Notes: generated from the sequence alone by a model not told the origin. A DNA stretch of 64,000 bases from Campylorhamphus procurvoides (GCA_013396655.1 WBMV01006537.1:466485-530484), one strand, 5' to 3'; counted from the first letter of the stretch, positions 25,821 to 39,004 are shown. Program-made: numbers and translations.

Positions 25821-26634
25821 GATTTCTCCAGCTTACAATGCTTGAAGCCAAATACTTGTATGTGAAACAAGGTACCCAATTTCTGTTTCTAGTGCATAAA
25901 AAAGAAACAAGTGAAGCCCAAGATTTGCATTTTTCTTTCTGCTTACAATATAAATCGTGTAGTTAAGATTTCTGTTTCCCTCAGTACCATTCAGATGCAG
26001 GCTTTGAAATCCCATGATGCTTGATGCTGGCAAGTAAACAGCCTCATAAATTCCCATATTCTAGACAGATTTACTGGCCTTTTCATGGAACGTCTCCTGA
26101 ACCCCTACACCCCTCCAGTTTGAGATATATTTCCAACATAAAAGCAGGATGCTTTTGTTATTAAAAATATTTTAGTTACAGGAGGTCTTTACAATAGCTT
26201 TGGCACATCCTGTACATTCTCTAATAATCACATAAGGAAAACTCTTTTTGGCTCAGGATCATTTTCATGTCCTTTATCATCAACGTACGTTGTCTACTTC
26301 TTCATTTTTAAGGCTCCCCTGTTTAGTGCATTCAGCTGAGCTCACAAGTTTTCCAGCTAGCTAAGAGAAGCTTTCTTTATTAAGTTTTCCAAATAGGCTG
26401 GAAATTCTTCAAGAGTCCCTTCTGAACTATTGCCTCTGCTTCCAGTTCAAATTGAACAATGAAACACAGATCAATGATCAGAATGAAGCAGAAAAAAATT
26501 TTAAAAACTTAACCAAATTCTCCAGGGCTTTCAGTAAATAGATAATTAGAGTTTGTCTGAAGTCTATGCTGCTTTTTTTCAGGCAAACTGTTTCTTTCTC
26601 TCAGGCTTTCCTGTGGCCAACTCTACAAACTTAC

Positions 26635-26825
26635 CTTTAATGTGCTGTTCAGCATTCGAATTTTGTGGAGTTTCTCATTAATGGAGGGATTTTTGCTGCG
26701 TTTGATAAATGACTTTCTAAGTTCCTTTTTTGTTGACAGACGACGATCACCAATGGGAGACAGGCTTGCTTGCTCTAATGACTTGTAAAGTCGCTCCATC
26801 TCATCATCATCACATTTTTCCTGGT
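26635..26825 (-). CDS. IPCEF1: IPCEF1 coding exon (conserved C-terminal block)
   Basis: 191 nt between acceptor TTTGCAG (minus) and donor GTAAGT, entering in phase 1 and leaving in phase 0; residues 320-383. The translation includes ERLYKSLEQASLSPIGDRR, KKELRKSFIKR and KNPSINEKLHKIR. This is the most conserved stretch of IPCEF1 outside the PH domain, and it also resembles the C-terminal part of the CNK scaffold family. A DDDE acidic patch precedes it and a highly basic segment follows. Likely helical and part of the cytohesin-interaction region, by analogy with the mammalian protein. Confidence 0.97.
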
Positions 26826-29800
26826 CTGCAAAGAAAAGAATAAATTTGGTATGAGAACATGAATGTGGCAGCAGATAGCAGAAAAGTTATGTTCAGCCAT
26901 CAGGAAGGCTCTCAGCCAAGTCAAAAAGTAGTGGTATTAGAGTTAAAACCAAGGGCAAATTTTAGGGTAATTTCTAGGTTAACAATGCGTATGAGAAAGA
27001 CGTACTTCCAAACTGAAATGTTTTTAAGAATCAGGTAATGATCCAAAGAGATATGAGCCCTTATCTCCACTAATATTGTGTTGCTTTAAAGTTCTGAATA
27101 TATCAGACTTTGAACAACTGTCTGTAATTCTATGTTTGAATGAAACCAACTTCAATAGCATCTACACCCATTTGCTCTTCCCTACATGCTACACACAGTA
27201 AATTACACGTCTACCTGACAACTCACAGGTCAAATTCTATTTGGTGTGACAATTCATCACCAGGTTTTGGTAATCATTGAAAACAGGTTTTTTAAAAAAA
27301 TTGAGTGATCAAATAAAACATAGGAACATTTCAGGGGCACCAAGAGAAGGTCCTTAGGAAACAGATTAAAGCAATAATGCTTGAGGCACCTAATGCCTAG
27401 CCCCTGAGTTTCACAGATTGCAGGAGAGAATTTGTTTGTAGTGCCTCACAACAAAGCTTTGATTGTCTCCACTTTAATCATTCTGATGGCTCCCAATCTG
27501 CAGGACCATCTTCCATGACAGTGAGAACATGTAAGGAAAAGCAAGCAAAGAGCTGAGAATAGCATAAAATAAGATGAAAATGGAAGCAAAGGCATTTCTC
27601 AGAATAAAACAATTTAAAAATGAACAGATGGAAACCAAGATTGTACCAGGCATATGTAGGGCCGTTTTAACAGAAGGCCATTTTCAGCAACAGACTGTGC
27701 AACTCACTTCTTGTCCTTCAGTCCACACTGCAAGCTTTTCTACTTCAGTGATCACTAAATTAAAATCTAAAAGTTATTTATGTTTTCCGGGTACTAATGA
27801 ATCCCTCAAGATCCACTGGAATAACATTTGTTTTTATTTCGCTGGAGATAGTAGTGTTGGTTCTTCTCAACTGCAGCCCATTGAATTGGCTGGGCACTTC
27901 TTTCTTTTAATGAAATGTTAAACATATACTTTTGTAAATCATCCTTACAAGTCAGCAAATATTTTCTGAACAAAAGGAAGAAGTTCTTTTGCTCTCTCAT
28001 GCTGCAGCCAAAAAGACTTACCCAACATGTCAGCATGCTTGGAAGGCTGTTCCTTATCTTTTCCATGTTTTATAAAGTACAGCTTCCTCCTACACCCCTG
28101 TTCTTTCTAAATATTTAGGTTACAAAAAAGGTTTGTGATATGCTACAAATATTTGCCTTCACTCTGTTGCTGGCCTATTCTTCACTACTATGTGGTTATA
28201 AAAAGTGTACTGTAACTTGACAAGAACTAAATATAACTTCCAACTTGGTACATAGTTGGGGGAGGAAAAGGAGAACTGTTGTATATTTAAAAAGCTGCAG
28301 GAAACAGAAAAAAAAAGATGGAAGTGTAAGGCATAATACACGGCAGTAGTATTTCCTGAAAACTGTCAGCTCATGCCATGAGGCTCGTAATTATAACTAG
28401 TTTCCTGACTACTTTCTTGGGATGGAGCAGCTGTTTGTTTCATTAGCCAGCTCCTGAACAGGACTGGCTCAAATCTACTGTAGACATCACACATCAGGAC
28501 TGTACCTAGTAACATTTTGACAGAAAAATTTAGCTTTATCAGCTATCCAAGAAAGAGTGTATAAATAGGAAAAAAAGTGCTTCAATTCTATCCAGCAACT
28601 TTTTAAATATAAGTCAGTCCTTAGGGGACATAAGGTCCCTTCTCCAGATATCTTTTGAGGCTAACTCACAAGGTTCCTCCATGTCCTAAAAGGGTTACAA
28701 ATAGTATGCATGAAAAAACACCCTCACTGGACACTCTTTTTCCATTCTAAGTACTCTGATATCTTCCATACACTTGTCAGTGACTGTTAGGAGTATGGCA
28801 ATCCTCAGCACAGAAAAAGATGGAGCCAAAATCAGAAAAGCCCATCAAAAGGGTCCCCGAAGATGCACTTGATCACCAATGTGCACTCACCTCCTTCAGA
28901 GTCTTTCAACACTGCAACCTTAGACTCCTCTCCTATATCTTATTCTTTCACCATTCTCATCCCCCAAAGGATTAATCAGGATCAGGTAATTTCAGAGGGA
29001 AAAGAATGTGTCAGATTCTTCAGATCAGCTGGATAAAGGAAGTGACACTAAAGCAACTACATGGAATTCCAGAAAACTGTTGGAAAACAAGGGTCAGTGA
29101 AACCTACAGATTGTGTCAAGCCAGGTATGAGTTATATAGTACTTTTGTCTCCATCTTTGATGAACTTCAACAATACTTTAAAAATAACAAATTAATATCT
29201 TCATATTGTATTTTTGCATAGAAGCAGACACTGTTGGTATTGACAAAGTATATGTCTGCCAATAAACCTCTGTAAGTTGAGACCAGACTCTCGGTTACCT
29301 ATCTCAGTGTCCTCAGTGCCCTGAGTTCCCCTGAGCCAAGCTGAGAAAGCAAAAGCCCACATTTTGCAGGCTTGAAACTGCCACTGAATCCACTAGCTTG
29401 ATGCCATAAATCTGAAAGGGGGAGACGTAATGGAGGAAGAGCAGAGGAATTATGCCTAGAGTTCAATTAACAAACCCAATAAAATGATCTGTGATAAGAA
29501 AATATATTTCTCCTCACTCACACGATGATGTATTGCAGTACTTCATGCACCACTTAATGCCGCAAAAGTAAACTAAGAAAAATAACTACCTGTAGTTTAT
29601 TTGGTTGTTTTTCCCACAAAGCACCTGAGAGAAAATTAAGGTTGGATAATAGAAATAAAGCAAAGTGACTCAAAGATTAAGTACAGACTGGAATTTTTCT
29701 CCCGATTCAAATATTCCTGGCACATTTTCCCAGAACTTGCTATTGCTTGCACCTGGAGTTGGAGTACTGACATGCAGAGGAGCGAGTTTCTAACAGAGGC

Positions 29801-30479
29801 ACAGACATTTACCAGCTCTGTATTTTAAGGCTGCTGTGATTTGAATTCTTCCTATGAAAGAGACCTGTAGCGTGTAGACCATACTATGGAATTGTTACAA
29901 AGAATTTGTTTTCCATCACAAAGTAAAAATATATGCAAAAAGCACACAGTAACACAAGCACATGCCTGGCTGTACAAATGAACAGATTGTCCGTGTAAGC
30001 CTCATAAAGATAAATGCAACACCCCTACTCTGAGGCTTTTTTAACTTTTGAAGGTTTATAATAATGGATATATTCCACTGGTAAAAAAAGATCTTAATAA
30101 TATGGACAGATTGGGCCCCACTAGCATTGCTCTGGAGTGAGTCTTTCCAGCCGGATCACACAGCTAACAGCAGGCACATTTAAAATCATTTCAGAATAAA
30201 ATACTGCAAGTTATCTTTTCCACCAGCCACTCTACAAGCTAAGCACTTTCTGTCTCAGTCACGCAAGTTAGGAGGCTGAAATGCTACTACAGCACTTCTT
30301 TATCTCATCCTATTTTAAAGATAAAATACATTTATTTTTCTCTCAGGACCTACCAAAGGATTAATGGTAAGGAACAAATAGCCACATTGGAAGGATATTA
30401 CATAGTGTGAGCATTTATGCTTGCGTACATGCAATCAGGGAGAGGATGTGCACCGTGCAGTTTTCCCTTCCCTTGGCAG

Positions 30480-32300
30480 TATTAACTATAAGCAATTCTG
30501 TTGATCAATGCCACTGAAAGGATCTGTCTTCCTGGGATCCTGGACCATGCCGTTCACTCAAGACAGCTTACTAAAGCTTCAGAGCACTCTTGGAAAAATT
30601 CTGCAGAACTGTGTATCTCTTTTAACTTTGTCAGACTCCACAATGAGAAAGTGGAAACGAACAACCTATCAAAAAAAAGACAGGTTGTCCTCAGGACAAC
30701 TGGCCTCCTGAGCTGGTAGACAGGGACAGGAAGCCAAATAGCCTCCTGTAATCCAGGAGGAGGCAGTTAGTGACTTAGTGAGTGACTTAAGTTAGTGACT
30801 TAAGTAGTGAGCCGCTTAGACACGAGTCTACAGGACCCATCCTAGGATGATGAGGGAGCTGGCAGAAGAGCTTGCCAAGCCACTCTCTATCATTTATCAA
30901 CAGTCCTGGCTAACCTGGGAGGTCCCAGGTGACTGAAAGTTGGCCAACGTGATGCCCATCCCTGAGAAGGGCCAGAAGGAAGATCCAGGAAACTACAAGT
31001 CAGTGAGCCTGACCTCGATGACCACCAGCATTATGGAACAGATCATCTTGAGTGCGATGACACAGCCAGCCAGCATGGATTTAGAAGGGCCAGATCCTGC
31101 CTGGCCAACCTGATCTCCTTCTGTGACCAGGTGACCCACCTGGTGAATGAGGGGAAGGCTGTAGATGTAGTCTACCAGGACTTCAGCAAAGTCTTAGACT
31201 CAATCTCCCATAGCACACTCCTGGAAAAGCTGGCAGCCCACAGCTTGGACAGGGGCACTCTCTGCTGGGTTAAGAACTAGCTGGATGGCCAGTCCCAGAG
31301 AGTGATGGTGAATGTGCTGCATCCAGTTGGCAGCCAGTCACTAGTGGTTCACCCATGGATCAGTGTTGGGTGCTGTTCTGTTTAATATCCTTATTTGGAT
31401 GAGGGGATTTAGTCTATCCTTAGCAAATTTGCAGAATACACAAAGCTGGGAAGGAGAGTCGATCTGCTGAAGGATAGGAGGGCTCTGCAGAGGGTCCTGA
31501 ACAGACTGGATTCACAAGCCGAATCCAATGGTATGAGTTTCAACAAGACCAGCACTTCAACCACAACAATCCGCTGCAGCACTGCAGCCTGGGGACAGAG
31601 TATCTGGACAACAGCGAAGCAGAAAGAGAGCTGGGGGTTCTGATTGACAGGAAGCTGAACGTGAGCCAGCAGTGTGCCCAGGTGGCCAAGAAAGTAAATG
31701 GCAGCCTGGCCTGTATCAGGAATAGTGTGGCCAGCAGGACCAGGGAAGTGATTCTTCCCCTCTACTTGGCACTGATGAGGCCCCAGCTCGAGTGTTGTGT
31801 CCAGTTGTGCCCCCTCAATTTAGGAAGGACGCTGAGCTGCTGCAGCATGTTCTAAAAAGGGGAATGAGGCCTCATGAAGGGTCTGGAGCACAGGTCCTGT
31901 GAGGAGTGGCTGAGGGAGCTGGGGTTGTTTAGCCTGGAGAAGAGGACACTAAGGGGAGACCCTACAGCTCTTTACAGCTACCTGAAAGGAGGTTGTAGCC
32001 AGGTGGGGCTTGGTCTCTTCTCCCAGGTAACCAGCAATAAGACAAGGGGACACAGTCTTAAGCTGCCCCAGGAGAGGTTTTGGTTGCACATTGGGAAGAA
32101 GTTCTACCCAGAAAGAGTGATTGAGCATTGGAATGGGCTGCCCAGGAGGGTGGTGGAGTCACTATCCCTGGAGGTGTTTAAGAAGAGACTGGACATGGCC
32201 CTCTATGCCGTGGTCTAGTTGACACGGTGGTATTTGTCATAAGTTGGACTTTATGATCTCAGTGGTCTTTTCCAACCTAGTTGATTCTGTGATTCTGTAA
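30480..32300 (+). mobile_element. CR1 LINE, about 1.8 kb, plus orientation (antisense to IPCEF1)
   Basis: The left part (about 30501-30719) reads as CR1 pol (SWKNSAELCISFNFVRLHNEK, then KRQVVLRTTGLLSW). Reverse transcriptase follows from about 30830. The C-terminal frames 31661-31855 and 31874-32218 carry [20 protein letters not shown] and [17 protein letters not shown]. The 3' end has two ATTCTGTG-like octamers at 32281-32299. Stops, frameshifts and an internal short repeat show it is dead. The 5' limit is approximate. Confidence 0.92.
30767..30812 (+). repeat. Short tandem repeat inside CR1
   Basis: Units of 'gttagtgactta' and variants recur about three times. The CR1 family normally has a single copy at this point, so this is a local expansion after or during insertion. 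Confidence 0.7.
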
Positions 32301-33074
32301 CCAGTGATGGCCTGAGGAAAAGGGAAGTTCTGCACTGTTTCATATTCAAGAGAAAGAAACCTTCTACATTGGGGTAGAAGTACTATTTCAGGCAAAGTAC
32401 AACTTCTGACAAATTCTGATTCAAGGGAAGTAAAGCACAGTTTTGTGGCTTGATGCCACTTATCTGGAACTTCCATCCAATTAACAGGAGATATTACAGA
32501 CAAGAACAAGCTGCCAGAGGTTCAGGGTGCCTGCTCTTCACCTCCTCAATTTTCAGCTTCAACCCTCCTGTCGGCCAACCTGCCACAGGTTGGAGACATT
32601 AAGGTATTAAGACTCCCCACTTTGGAGCAGCAATACAGCAGCTTGTCTGAAATATCAACTTTAATGCACTTTAAGTCTACGAAAATGAAACTATCCAGCA
32701 CTTTTCAAAAAACAGCTGTGAAAAATAAGGCTGATTGTATCCAAGTGGTAAAGATATAGAAATGGGAAATGTTTGACAGAAAGAGTATTTTGCATTGAAA
32801 ACTACCTCCAACAGAACATATCTTACTAAATCTAAGCTGAAATGTAAATATTTGTTCTCCCATTCTGTAACTGAGATCCCACAGATCCCCAGTTGTGTAT
32901 TAATCCCAGCAAAAAAAAAATCTGATTCTTCCTCCTGTCCTTGCTACTCTTACAAGTTTCTTGCAGCTTTTCCAGCACCTCTGATTTTGCCAAATTTTTT
33001 TTATGCCAATGGAACAGTACATACAACCCCTCTGGGGAGAGTGGAGGGAAAAACTCATAAACTGCTTTTTCCCT

Positions 33075-33108
33075 CACCTACCTACCTACCTTCCTACCTA
33101 CCTACCTC
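33075..33108. repeat. (ACCT)n microsatellite
   Basis: About eight ACCT units with one TTCCT interruption, in the long IPCEF1 intron. Confidence 0.9.
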
Positions 33109-35329
33109 CTTTTCAATGGAAATATGCTGTCACCTCAGGGAAATCTCATTTGCCACATAATTATGGAATAGAAAATACAGGAAAAATTTTAATTAGGTGA
33201 GCATAGCTTACTCAAACTCCTCAATGACAAATGTAGAACTAAAGGTAGGAGAGACTGGAAGAAAATTACAGGAAAAGTACATTGTCACCAACAGTTAGAT
33301 GCTGTTGTCTATAGCAGTATAGTGAACTCAGCAGTGAGGGATAGAATTTTAATAAACTGACTGAACTGGAAACAACACAAATAAGTATCTCTTTTTCAGA
33401 GAGTTCAGGAGACTGTAGCACAAATAGCACAATCATAGTTTTCACCATGATTTCTAAAGGTTTTTATGAGAAACAAGATAATTATTCAAACACAGTTGTT
33501 TCTCTACAGTTGTTCTCTCTGTAGGCATACCTCTTGGCTAGTCTCAGTCAAAATCTAGCCATTTTCTGTTACTTTTGCAGGAGGAACAAAAGGGACAGAG
33601 CACACCAGTGTATCTGTTCTGGCTATTACTGGCACAAGCAGACTCCAGAAGGGAAGAGGATGTCAATTCTGAGAACAGAAGGAATTGAACTCATCCAGCT
33701 CCTATTTAACCAACTCCTTCCCACAAAACCAACCCAGATAAAACTCAAGTTGTATTTGAAAAGCTGTCTAGGTTTCTGAAAATATTGACACACACCAGAT
33801 CTTCTACCAAGTACTGTGAGCTAAGGTATAATAAACCAGAAGTGGTAAATTAGGAATTCCTTACCAATATGCATTAATTTCACATGACCATGAAACACTC
33901 AGAAAATGCAAGGAAGAAGGACCTTATTGGTATAGTAGTAGATCCCTAAATAAATACAAACCAACATTCCTATTCTCTTACAGTAACTTTTTGATTTCAG
34001 TGGCTTCCTTTCATTATCGCATTTTTTGATGATAATGGTGGTGATGATAGTGGTCAGATACATTTTATTGTACTGGTTGCCAGAAGAAATAAAAAGGGTA
34101 GAGTTTACCTGCAGAGCATGTCTAGCCATTCCAGAGGGGCAAGGCCAGCTTTTGGATATAGAACTTGGAGTCAGATAGTTGTTAGAATTTTGTATTTGCA
34201 ACTGTTCCTTGTTTATCTTTCAGTTTCTTTGTGTCACAGACATCTTAGAAACTTTTGTCACTGTGCATGCAGCAAGCTGCAACTTCAAAGTATTAAATAT
34301 TCCCAAAATGTAAATAAAATGATAATGTTGATCTCTTTTCAAAAGAGAAAACAGATAAACTCCCCTTCTTTGTATCTGTATATCATTCTTTGCTATGAAA
34401 AATTCTTTGCTGTGAAAAATCTTTTCAGTAATTGTTGCTGAGAATTAAGGCTGAGAATGTTCATAACACCGTTAACAGTGGCTGGGAAGAGTGTTAAAAA
34501 TATCATATTTTATAGCTCCTTGCACCAGATACAGTTGCTTAGCATAGCTCATTAAATAATTTTTATTAAAAGAATAATCCATTAACATTTTTGTTGGATC
34601 TGAGGCTTCTATTACAGAGTTTCATCCATTTATGTCTGGAAATCTATTCTTTCATTGTTGAATTCATAACTAAAGTCTCTTCACTGGTTTTGTACTTTTT
34701 CATGGTAAGCTCTTCCCACAAAACCACAGCTACTCTTTCTTCCTTCTAGGTACCAATTTTTCTTACATTGGACTTAATTTCTGACTTTTACCAACAAAAG
34801 TGCTCNCCTCCAAGGAGAAGGAGAGAGCATGGACACATCTGTAGGTTTTGTGGGGAGTGGGATCAAAGACCATATGGCTGTTCTGTTAACAGCAGGGCAA
34901 TCTTTACACACAGGGAAATGTGCTTGCAGGACAAATGCTGACACAAGACAGACTTGTCTCCTTCTCGATGTGGTCTGGTTACTCTGAAACATGTCAGATA
35001 TGCACTACTCAGAAGCACTATAAAGCAAATAATACAGACTGCACTGAAGTATGCCTTCTCATTTTGCATCAGATAACAAGGGTGTTCTTACTATTTACTG
35101 TAAATCATTAGATTTTGCAACTACATTTTACCCCACAACAGTGTGCAATATTTGTGCACATCCTTATCTACCAGCTGGAGTGGGAAATTCCTGGGGGGTA
35201 AGCCTCAGAACCAGAATTGCATCCTTTTTAGTAACTTTAATTTGAAACTGAACTGTTATTTCACACGAATCTTTTTTTTCCCTACCTCATTCTCAAACAA
35301 AAGTAGCTTAATCTCCTTTCAAATTATTT

Positions 35330-36385
35330 TCTTAATTTTTTCAGTTGCCATTGCAGGGGAGGATCTGACACACCAACACTCTCCATATTCTTCCCATAGT
35401 ATACAAAAACCTGTGTATAGTATGCATCTTATTTGCTCAACCATGGGTTACCATGCAGACAATAACTAGTGAGTTTATACAGTTTCCATAGTGACTGTCT
35501 CAGTGAAATTATCTGTTTCTGGAATTCCATCAGCTATCACCAGTGTGGTTAGGACGGAAGTGTTCTGTATTCTGCCATCAGTGTTGCACATCAGCTGAGA
35601 AGTGAGCACCAGAATTCATTTCCCCAGGAAAAATTTTAGGCAAATTAAACCACCTTGCAAATGGCAGGAATATACCAAAGTGTGCCTTGTTTTACATTTT
35701 AATCCCATTTTTATTGGGCAGTATCATTGAGCCTATCAAACTATACTTTACATGATTATGAATGTGTCATGCTAATTCTATGACCATCCATAAAAGCAAT
35801 TTACAGTTACTTGGAAAAGGTTACCCTTACAGTTATAATGGAAAGCATTAACCTACACATTGTTTCAGGATTGCTGACAATACCAGAGTAACATATTCTA
35901 AGCAAAAGTTTAGATTTCTAAAGAGCAACCATTGAATCTTATACAACAGAATCTATAAGCAACTATGCCATATGTGACCTACATTCCAACAATCCACATG
36001 ATTGTCCCAAGTAATTTTTTCCAAGGCATTACTTTGTCAAATTTAACCCAGAAGGTAAAATTACAGAAAGCTATATATTTACTCTGTCTTTGTGACATTT
36101 GCATTAGGGACCCCTTTTCTGCTAACCCCAACCTTTTCACAACTTACAAAGCCAGAACTTAGGGGAATTGGATTCCACAGTAACTCTGTCAAAGCACAGC
36201 ACTCTTTTCCTCCTCATAGAAATAGCACCTATACTCACTCTGGTTTTTAATTCTTACTGGTCTTCTTTGCTACAGAATTTTCTAGCAGAGCAGCCTAGAA
36301 GACAGATAGTGAAGCTGAGCACAGAACAGAGTTAAGTTTCACTTTTGTTAAAAACTATACTTTGCTCAATTTCCTTTTTTTTTTT
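35330..36385. repeat. Tandem duplication, copy 1 (1056 bp)
   Basis: Matches 36473-37528 at a constant offset of 1143 bp; I saw no mismatch reading the two copies line by line. It ends in a T11 run followed by a single N (36386). An identical 65-codon open frame appears in both copies and is a by-product. Contents are ordinary AT-rich intron sequence. Confidence 0.93.
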
Positions 36386-36472
36386 NCAGCTCTAGGCTCT
36401 CACCAGCTACAACAAAAAATTCCACAAGGGGTTTTACCATGCAGACTGTGGCCAGAAAGCAGAAGATATAAN
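36386..36472. other. Segment bracketed by single Ns between duplicate copies
   Basis: N at 36386 and N at 36472 flank 85 bp of sequence (starting cagctctagg) that does not occur in the duplicated unit. The pattern suggests gap-joined contigs rather than a natural junction. Confidence 0.85.
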
Positions 36473-37528
36473 TCTTAATTTTTTCAGTTGCCATTGCAGG
36501 GGAGGATCTGACACACCAACACTCTCCATATTCTTCCCATAGTATACAAAAACCTGTGTATAGTATGCATCTTATTTGCTCAACCATGGGTTACCATGCA
36601 GACAATAACTAGTGAGTTTATACAGTTTCCATAGTGACTGTCTCAGTGAAATTATCTGTTTCTGGAATTCCATCAGCTATCACCAGTGTGGTTAGGACGG
36701 AAGTGTTCTGTATTCTGCCATCAGTGTTGCACATCAGCTGAGAAGTGAGCACCAGAATTCATTTCCCCAGGAAAAATTTTAGGCAAATTAAACCACCTTG
36801 CAAATGGCAGGAATATACCAAAGTGTGCCTTGTTTTACATTTTAATCCCATTTTTATTGGGCAGTATCATTGAGCCTATCAAACTATACTTTACATGATT
36901 ATGAATGTGTCATGCTAATTCTATGACCATCCATAAAAGCAATTTACAGTTACTTGGAAAAGGTTACCCTTACAGTTATAATGGAAAGCATTAACCTACA
37001 CATTGTTTCAGGATTGCTGACAATACCAGAGTAACATATTCTAAGCAAAAGTTTAGATTTCTAAAGAGCAACCATTGAATCTTATACAACAGAATCTATA
37101 AGCAACTATGCCATATGTGACCTACATTCCAACAATCCACATGATTGTCCCAAGTAATTTTTTCCAAGGCATTACTTTGTCAAATTTAACCCAGAAGGTA
37201 AAATTACAGAAAGCTATATATTTACTCTGTCTTTGTGACATTTGCATTAGGGACCCCTTTTCTGCTAACCCCAACCTTTTCACAACTTACAAAGCCAGAA
37301 CTTAGGGGAATTGGATTCCACAGTAACTCTGTCAAAGCACAGCACTCTTTTCCTCCTCATAGAAATAGCACCTATACTCACTCTGGTTTTTAATTCTTAC
37401 TGGTCTTCTTTGCTACAGAATTTTCTAGCAGAGCAGCCTAGAAGACAGATAGTGAAGCTGAGCACAGAACAGAGTTAAGTTTCACTTTTGTTAAAAACTA
37501 TACTTTGCTCAATTTCCTTTTTTTTTTT
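36473..37528. repeat. Tandem duplication, copy 2 (1056 bp)
   Basis: Starts directly after the N at 36472 and repeats 35330-36385, ending in a T12 run that continues into unique sequence (gtttgtaaaatcag). Because its right edge continues cleanly, this copy and the left edge of copy 1 may be the only genuine junctions. Confidence 0.93.
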
Positions 37529-38528
37529 TGTTTGTAAAATCAGAAAAACACATGACAACATCAAGAGGGACTAACTGTTGGTAATTGCAAAACAATAGGG
37601 AGACTGACAGTGTAACTAACATGCCGCCTGCTATCATTTTTCAATCAGTGTCAAGTTCATCTACGGAGAAATACCCTGAGTTCCTTGCAACTCCAGTGCT
37701 GTTTCTTTCCACCTTTACACCACCTTCACACCACCTTCAGCCTAAGCTTTTAGATGAACCTTTGTTTTGCATTATGCTGAGGCAAACCTGCTCTTTCAGC
37801 AGCAAAGTACTCACTTCAAGTCTTTACAAGGATTTGGAATCATGAGAAGATCTGATGCCCAAGAACATTGTTGCTTCCTTATGTATTACCTCTCTAGGCA
37901 GCATAATTGTGTGTCAGGAACACCTCTTAGGTTTCAACTGCTTTTAATGCAGAACAAAGAAGCTTTGCTCAAAAGGCAGGAGATACTGACTTGCTACACA
38001 GGAGAGTTAGGAACAGTAACAATGGCAAAAATCTGGAACTATGCCAACTTTTTCATTTAGCAGTGCATTTCAGTAGGAGGATCCCTGTGCAGACACCTAT
38101 TTGCTTAAACAAAATCCAGTCTTAATGGATTTTTTTTTTGATTCAGGATTGCAGTTGTTTTCTTTTGATTACAATAAAGCTTAGGAAGTACGTACTTCAA
38201 GTAAATGCAACTGCTTTTATTTTTAAAATTAGATTGACCTAACCACATGTTCAATTTTGCTTAGAGTGTCCATTCTGTGACACAATTTCTTAACATGTTG
38301 ATTCAATCTTGACTAAGAAAAGACATCAGCATTCAAATAAAGACAGTTAAGAAAATCATGTCTATGTTAGATTTGTATACAGAGGCTATGATCTAAGATA
38401 CTGGTAAAATTTGAGAAAAGTTGTAAAGATACCTGTCAACCAGATACTAGGCTAAATATTTAATGTGCAATAAAGTAAATGTTTGCCAAAAATGAAGTGC
38501 CACTGGAAAACTCTTCAGTGAAGAACAT

Positions 38529-38578
38529 GGGAAGGGAAGGGAAGGGAAGGGAAGGGAAGGGAAGGGAAGGGAAGGGAA
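38529..38578. repeat. (GGGAA)10 microsatellite
   Basis: Fifty bases of perfect GGGAA. In the IPCEF1 pre-mRNA this is (UUCCC)n, beginning about 60 nt downstream of the donor at 38637. The G-rich strand, with runs of three G spaced by AA, could form a G-quadruplex. Confidence 0.97.
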
Positions 38579-38637
38579 CCACTGAACTCTCGTATGGTTT
38601 GGCTCTGTAGCAAAAACCTTGTCGCTCCTTAACTCAC

Positions 38638-39004
38638 CTTTGGCTAGTGATCTCTGTCCTGTTGCATCTGGCACAGCTAGACAATGTGCATTGGCACTTG
38701 AGTAAGAGTTTTGGGATCCACCATTGGCTTGGGAAAGCTGGGCTTCCTGGCTTTCTGCTGCATCTCCACAGACTGCTTCTGGTGGCTCATCAGAATGAAT
38801 CTGTACACAGAAAGTTAGAGGCTGGTCACCCTCTTCTGTAGCAGAGCTGTTAACTAGGTCAAGCCAGGACTGCCTCTCAGAATAAACCACTTTGGATGCC
38901 AAGGAAGATGATGACTCTTGGGAGTTGAAAGTGCTTTCAGGAGAGGAGAGAGAACAAGATGCTTCACTTGACAGAGTTGAGTTGAAAGACGATTTCTGCT
39001 GATC
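38638..39004 (-). CDS. IPCEF1: IPCEF1 coding exon (Ser-rich central region)
   Basis: 367 nt, the largest coding exon, phase 0 in and phase 1 out; residues 198-319. The donor is AAAG|GTGAGT. The peptide is rich in Ser/Asn/Gln (SSPESTFNSQESSSSLASK) and then has the conserved EEGDQPLTFCVQIHS, matching the human GQPITFAVQVHS segment. It is probably disordered and phosphorylatable. The acceptor is a tandem AAGCAG, so the start may be 39004 or 39007, which would add one Gln. The frame stays open past the donor into the intron only because of the GGGAA repeat; that part is not coding. Confidence 0.95.

Larger units (their letters stand above)
23107..26634 (-). other. IPCEF1: IPCEF1 intron before last exon
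   Basis: 3.5-kb phase-0 intron with donor GTAAGT at 26634-26629 and acceptor AG at 23108-23107. It contains two CR1 fragments (23785-24135 and 25755-25820); the rest is AT-rich with nothing recognised. Confidence 0.9.
26826..38637 (-). other. IPCEF1: Long IPCEF1 intron (11.8 kb)
   Basis: Phase-1 intron with donor GTGAGT at 38637-38632 and acceptor AG at 26827-26826. It holds a long antisense CR1 (30.5-32.3 kb), an ACCT microsatellite, an exact-looking 1056-bp tandem duplication bracketed by Ns, and a (GGGAA)10 repeat near its donor. No additional IPCEF1 exon was needed to join the flanking exons in frame. Confidence 0.9.

Noticed and set aside
35965..37305. Two identical 65-codon frames suggesting a duplicated small gene
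   Set aside because: They lie inside the 1056-bp duplicated intron block; identity follows from the duplication, not from coding constraint.
38447..38637. Extension of the Ser-rich IPCEF1 exon into a Ser-Leu-Pro-Phe-Pro repeat peptide
   Set aside because: The conserved donor GTGAGT at 38637 ends the exon; the repeat peptide is translation of the intronic GGGAA microsatellite.
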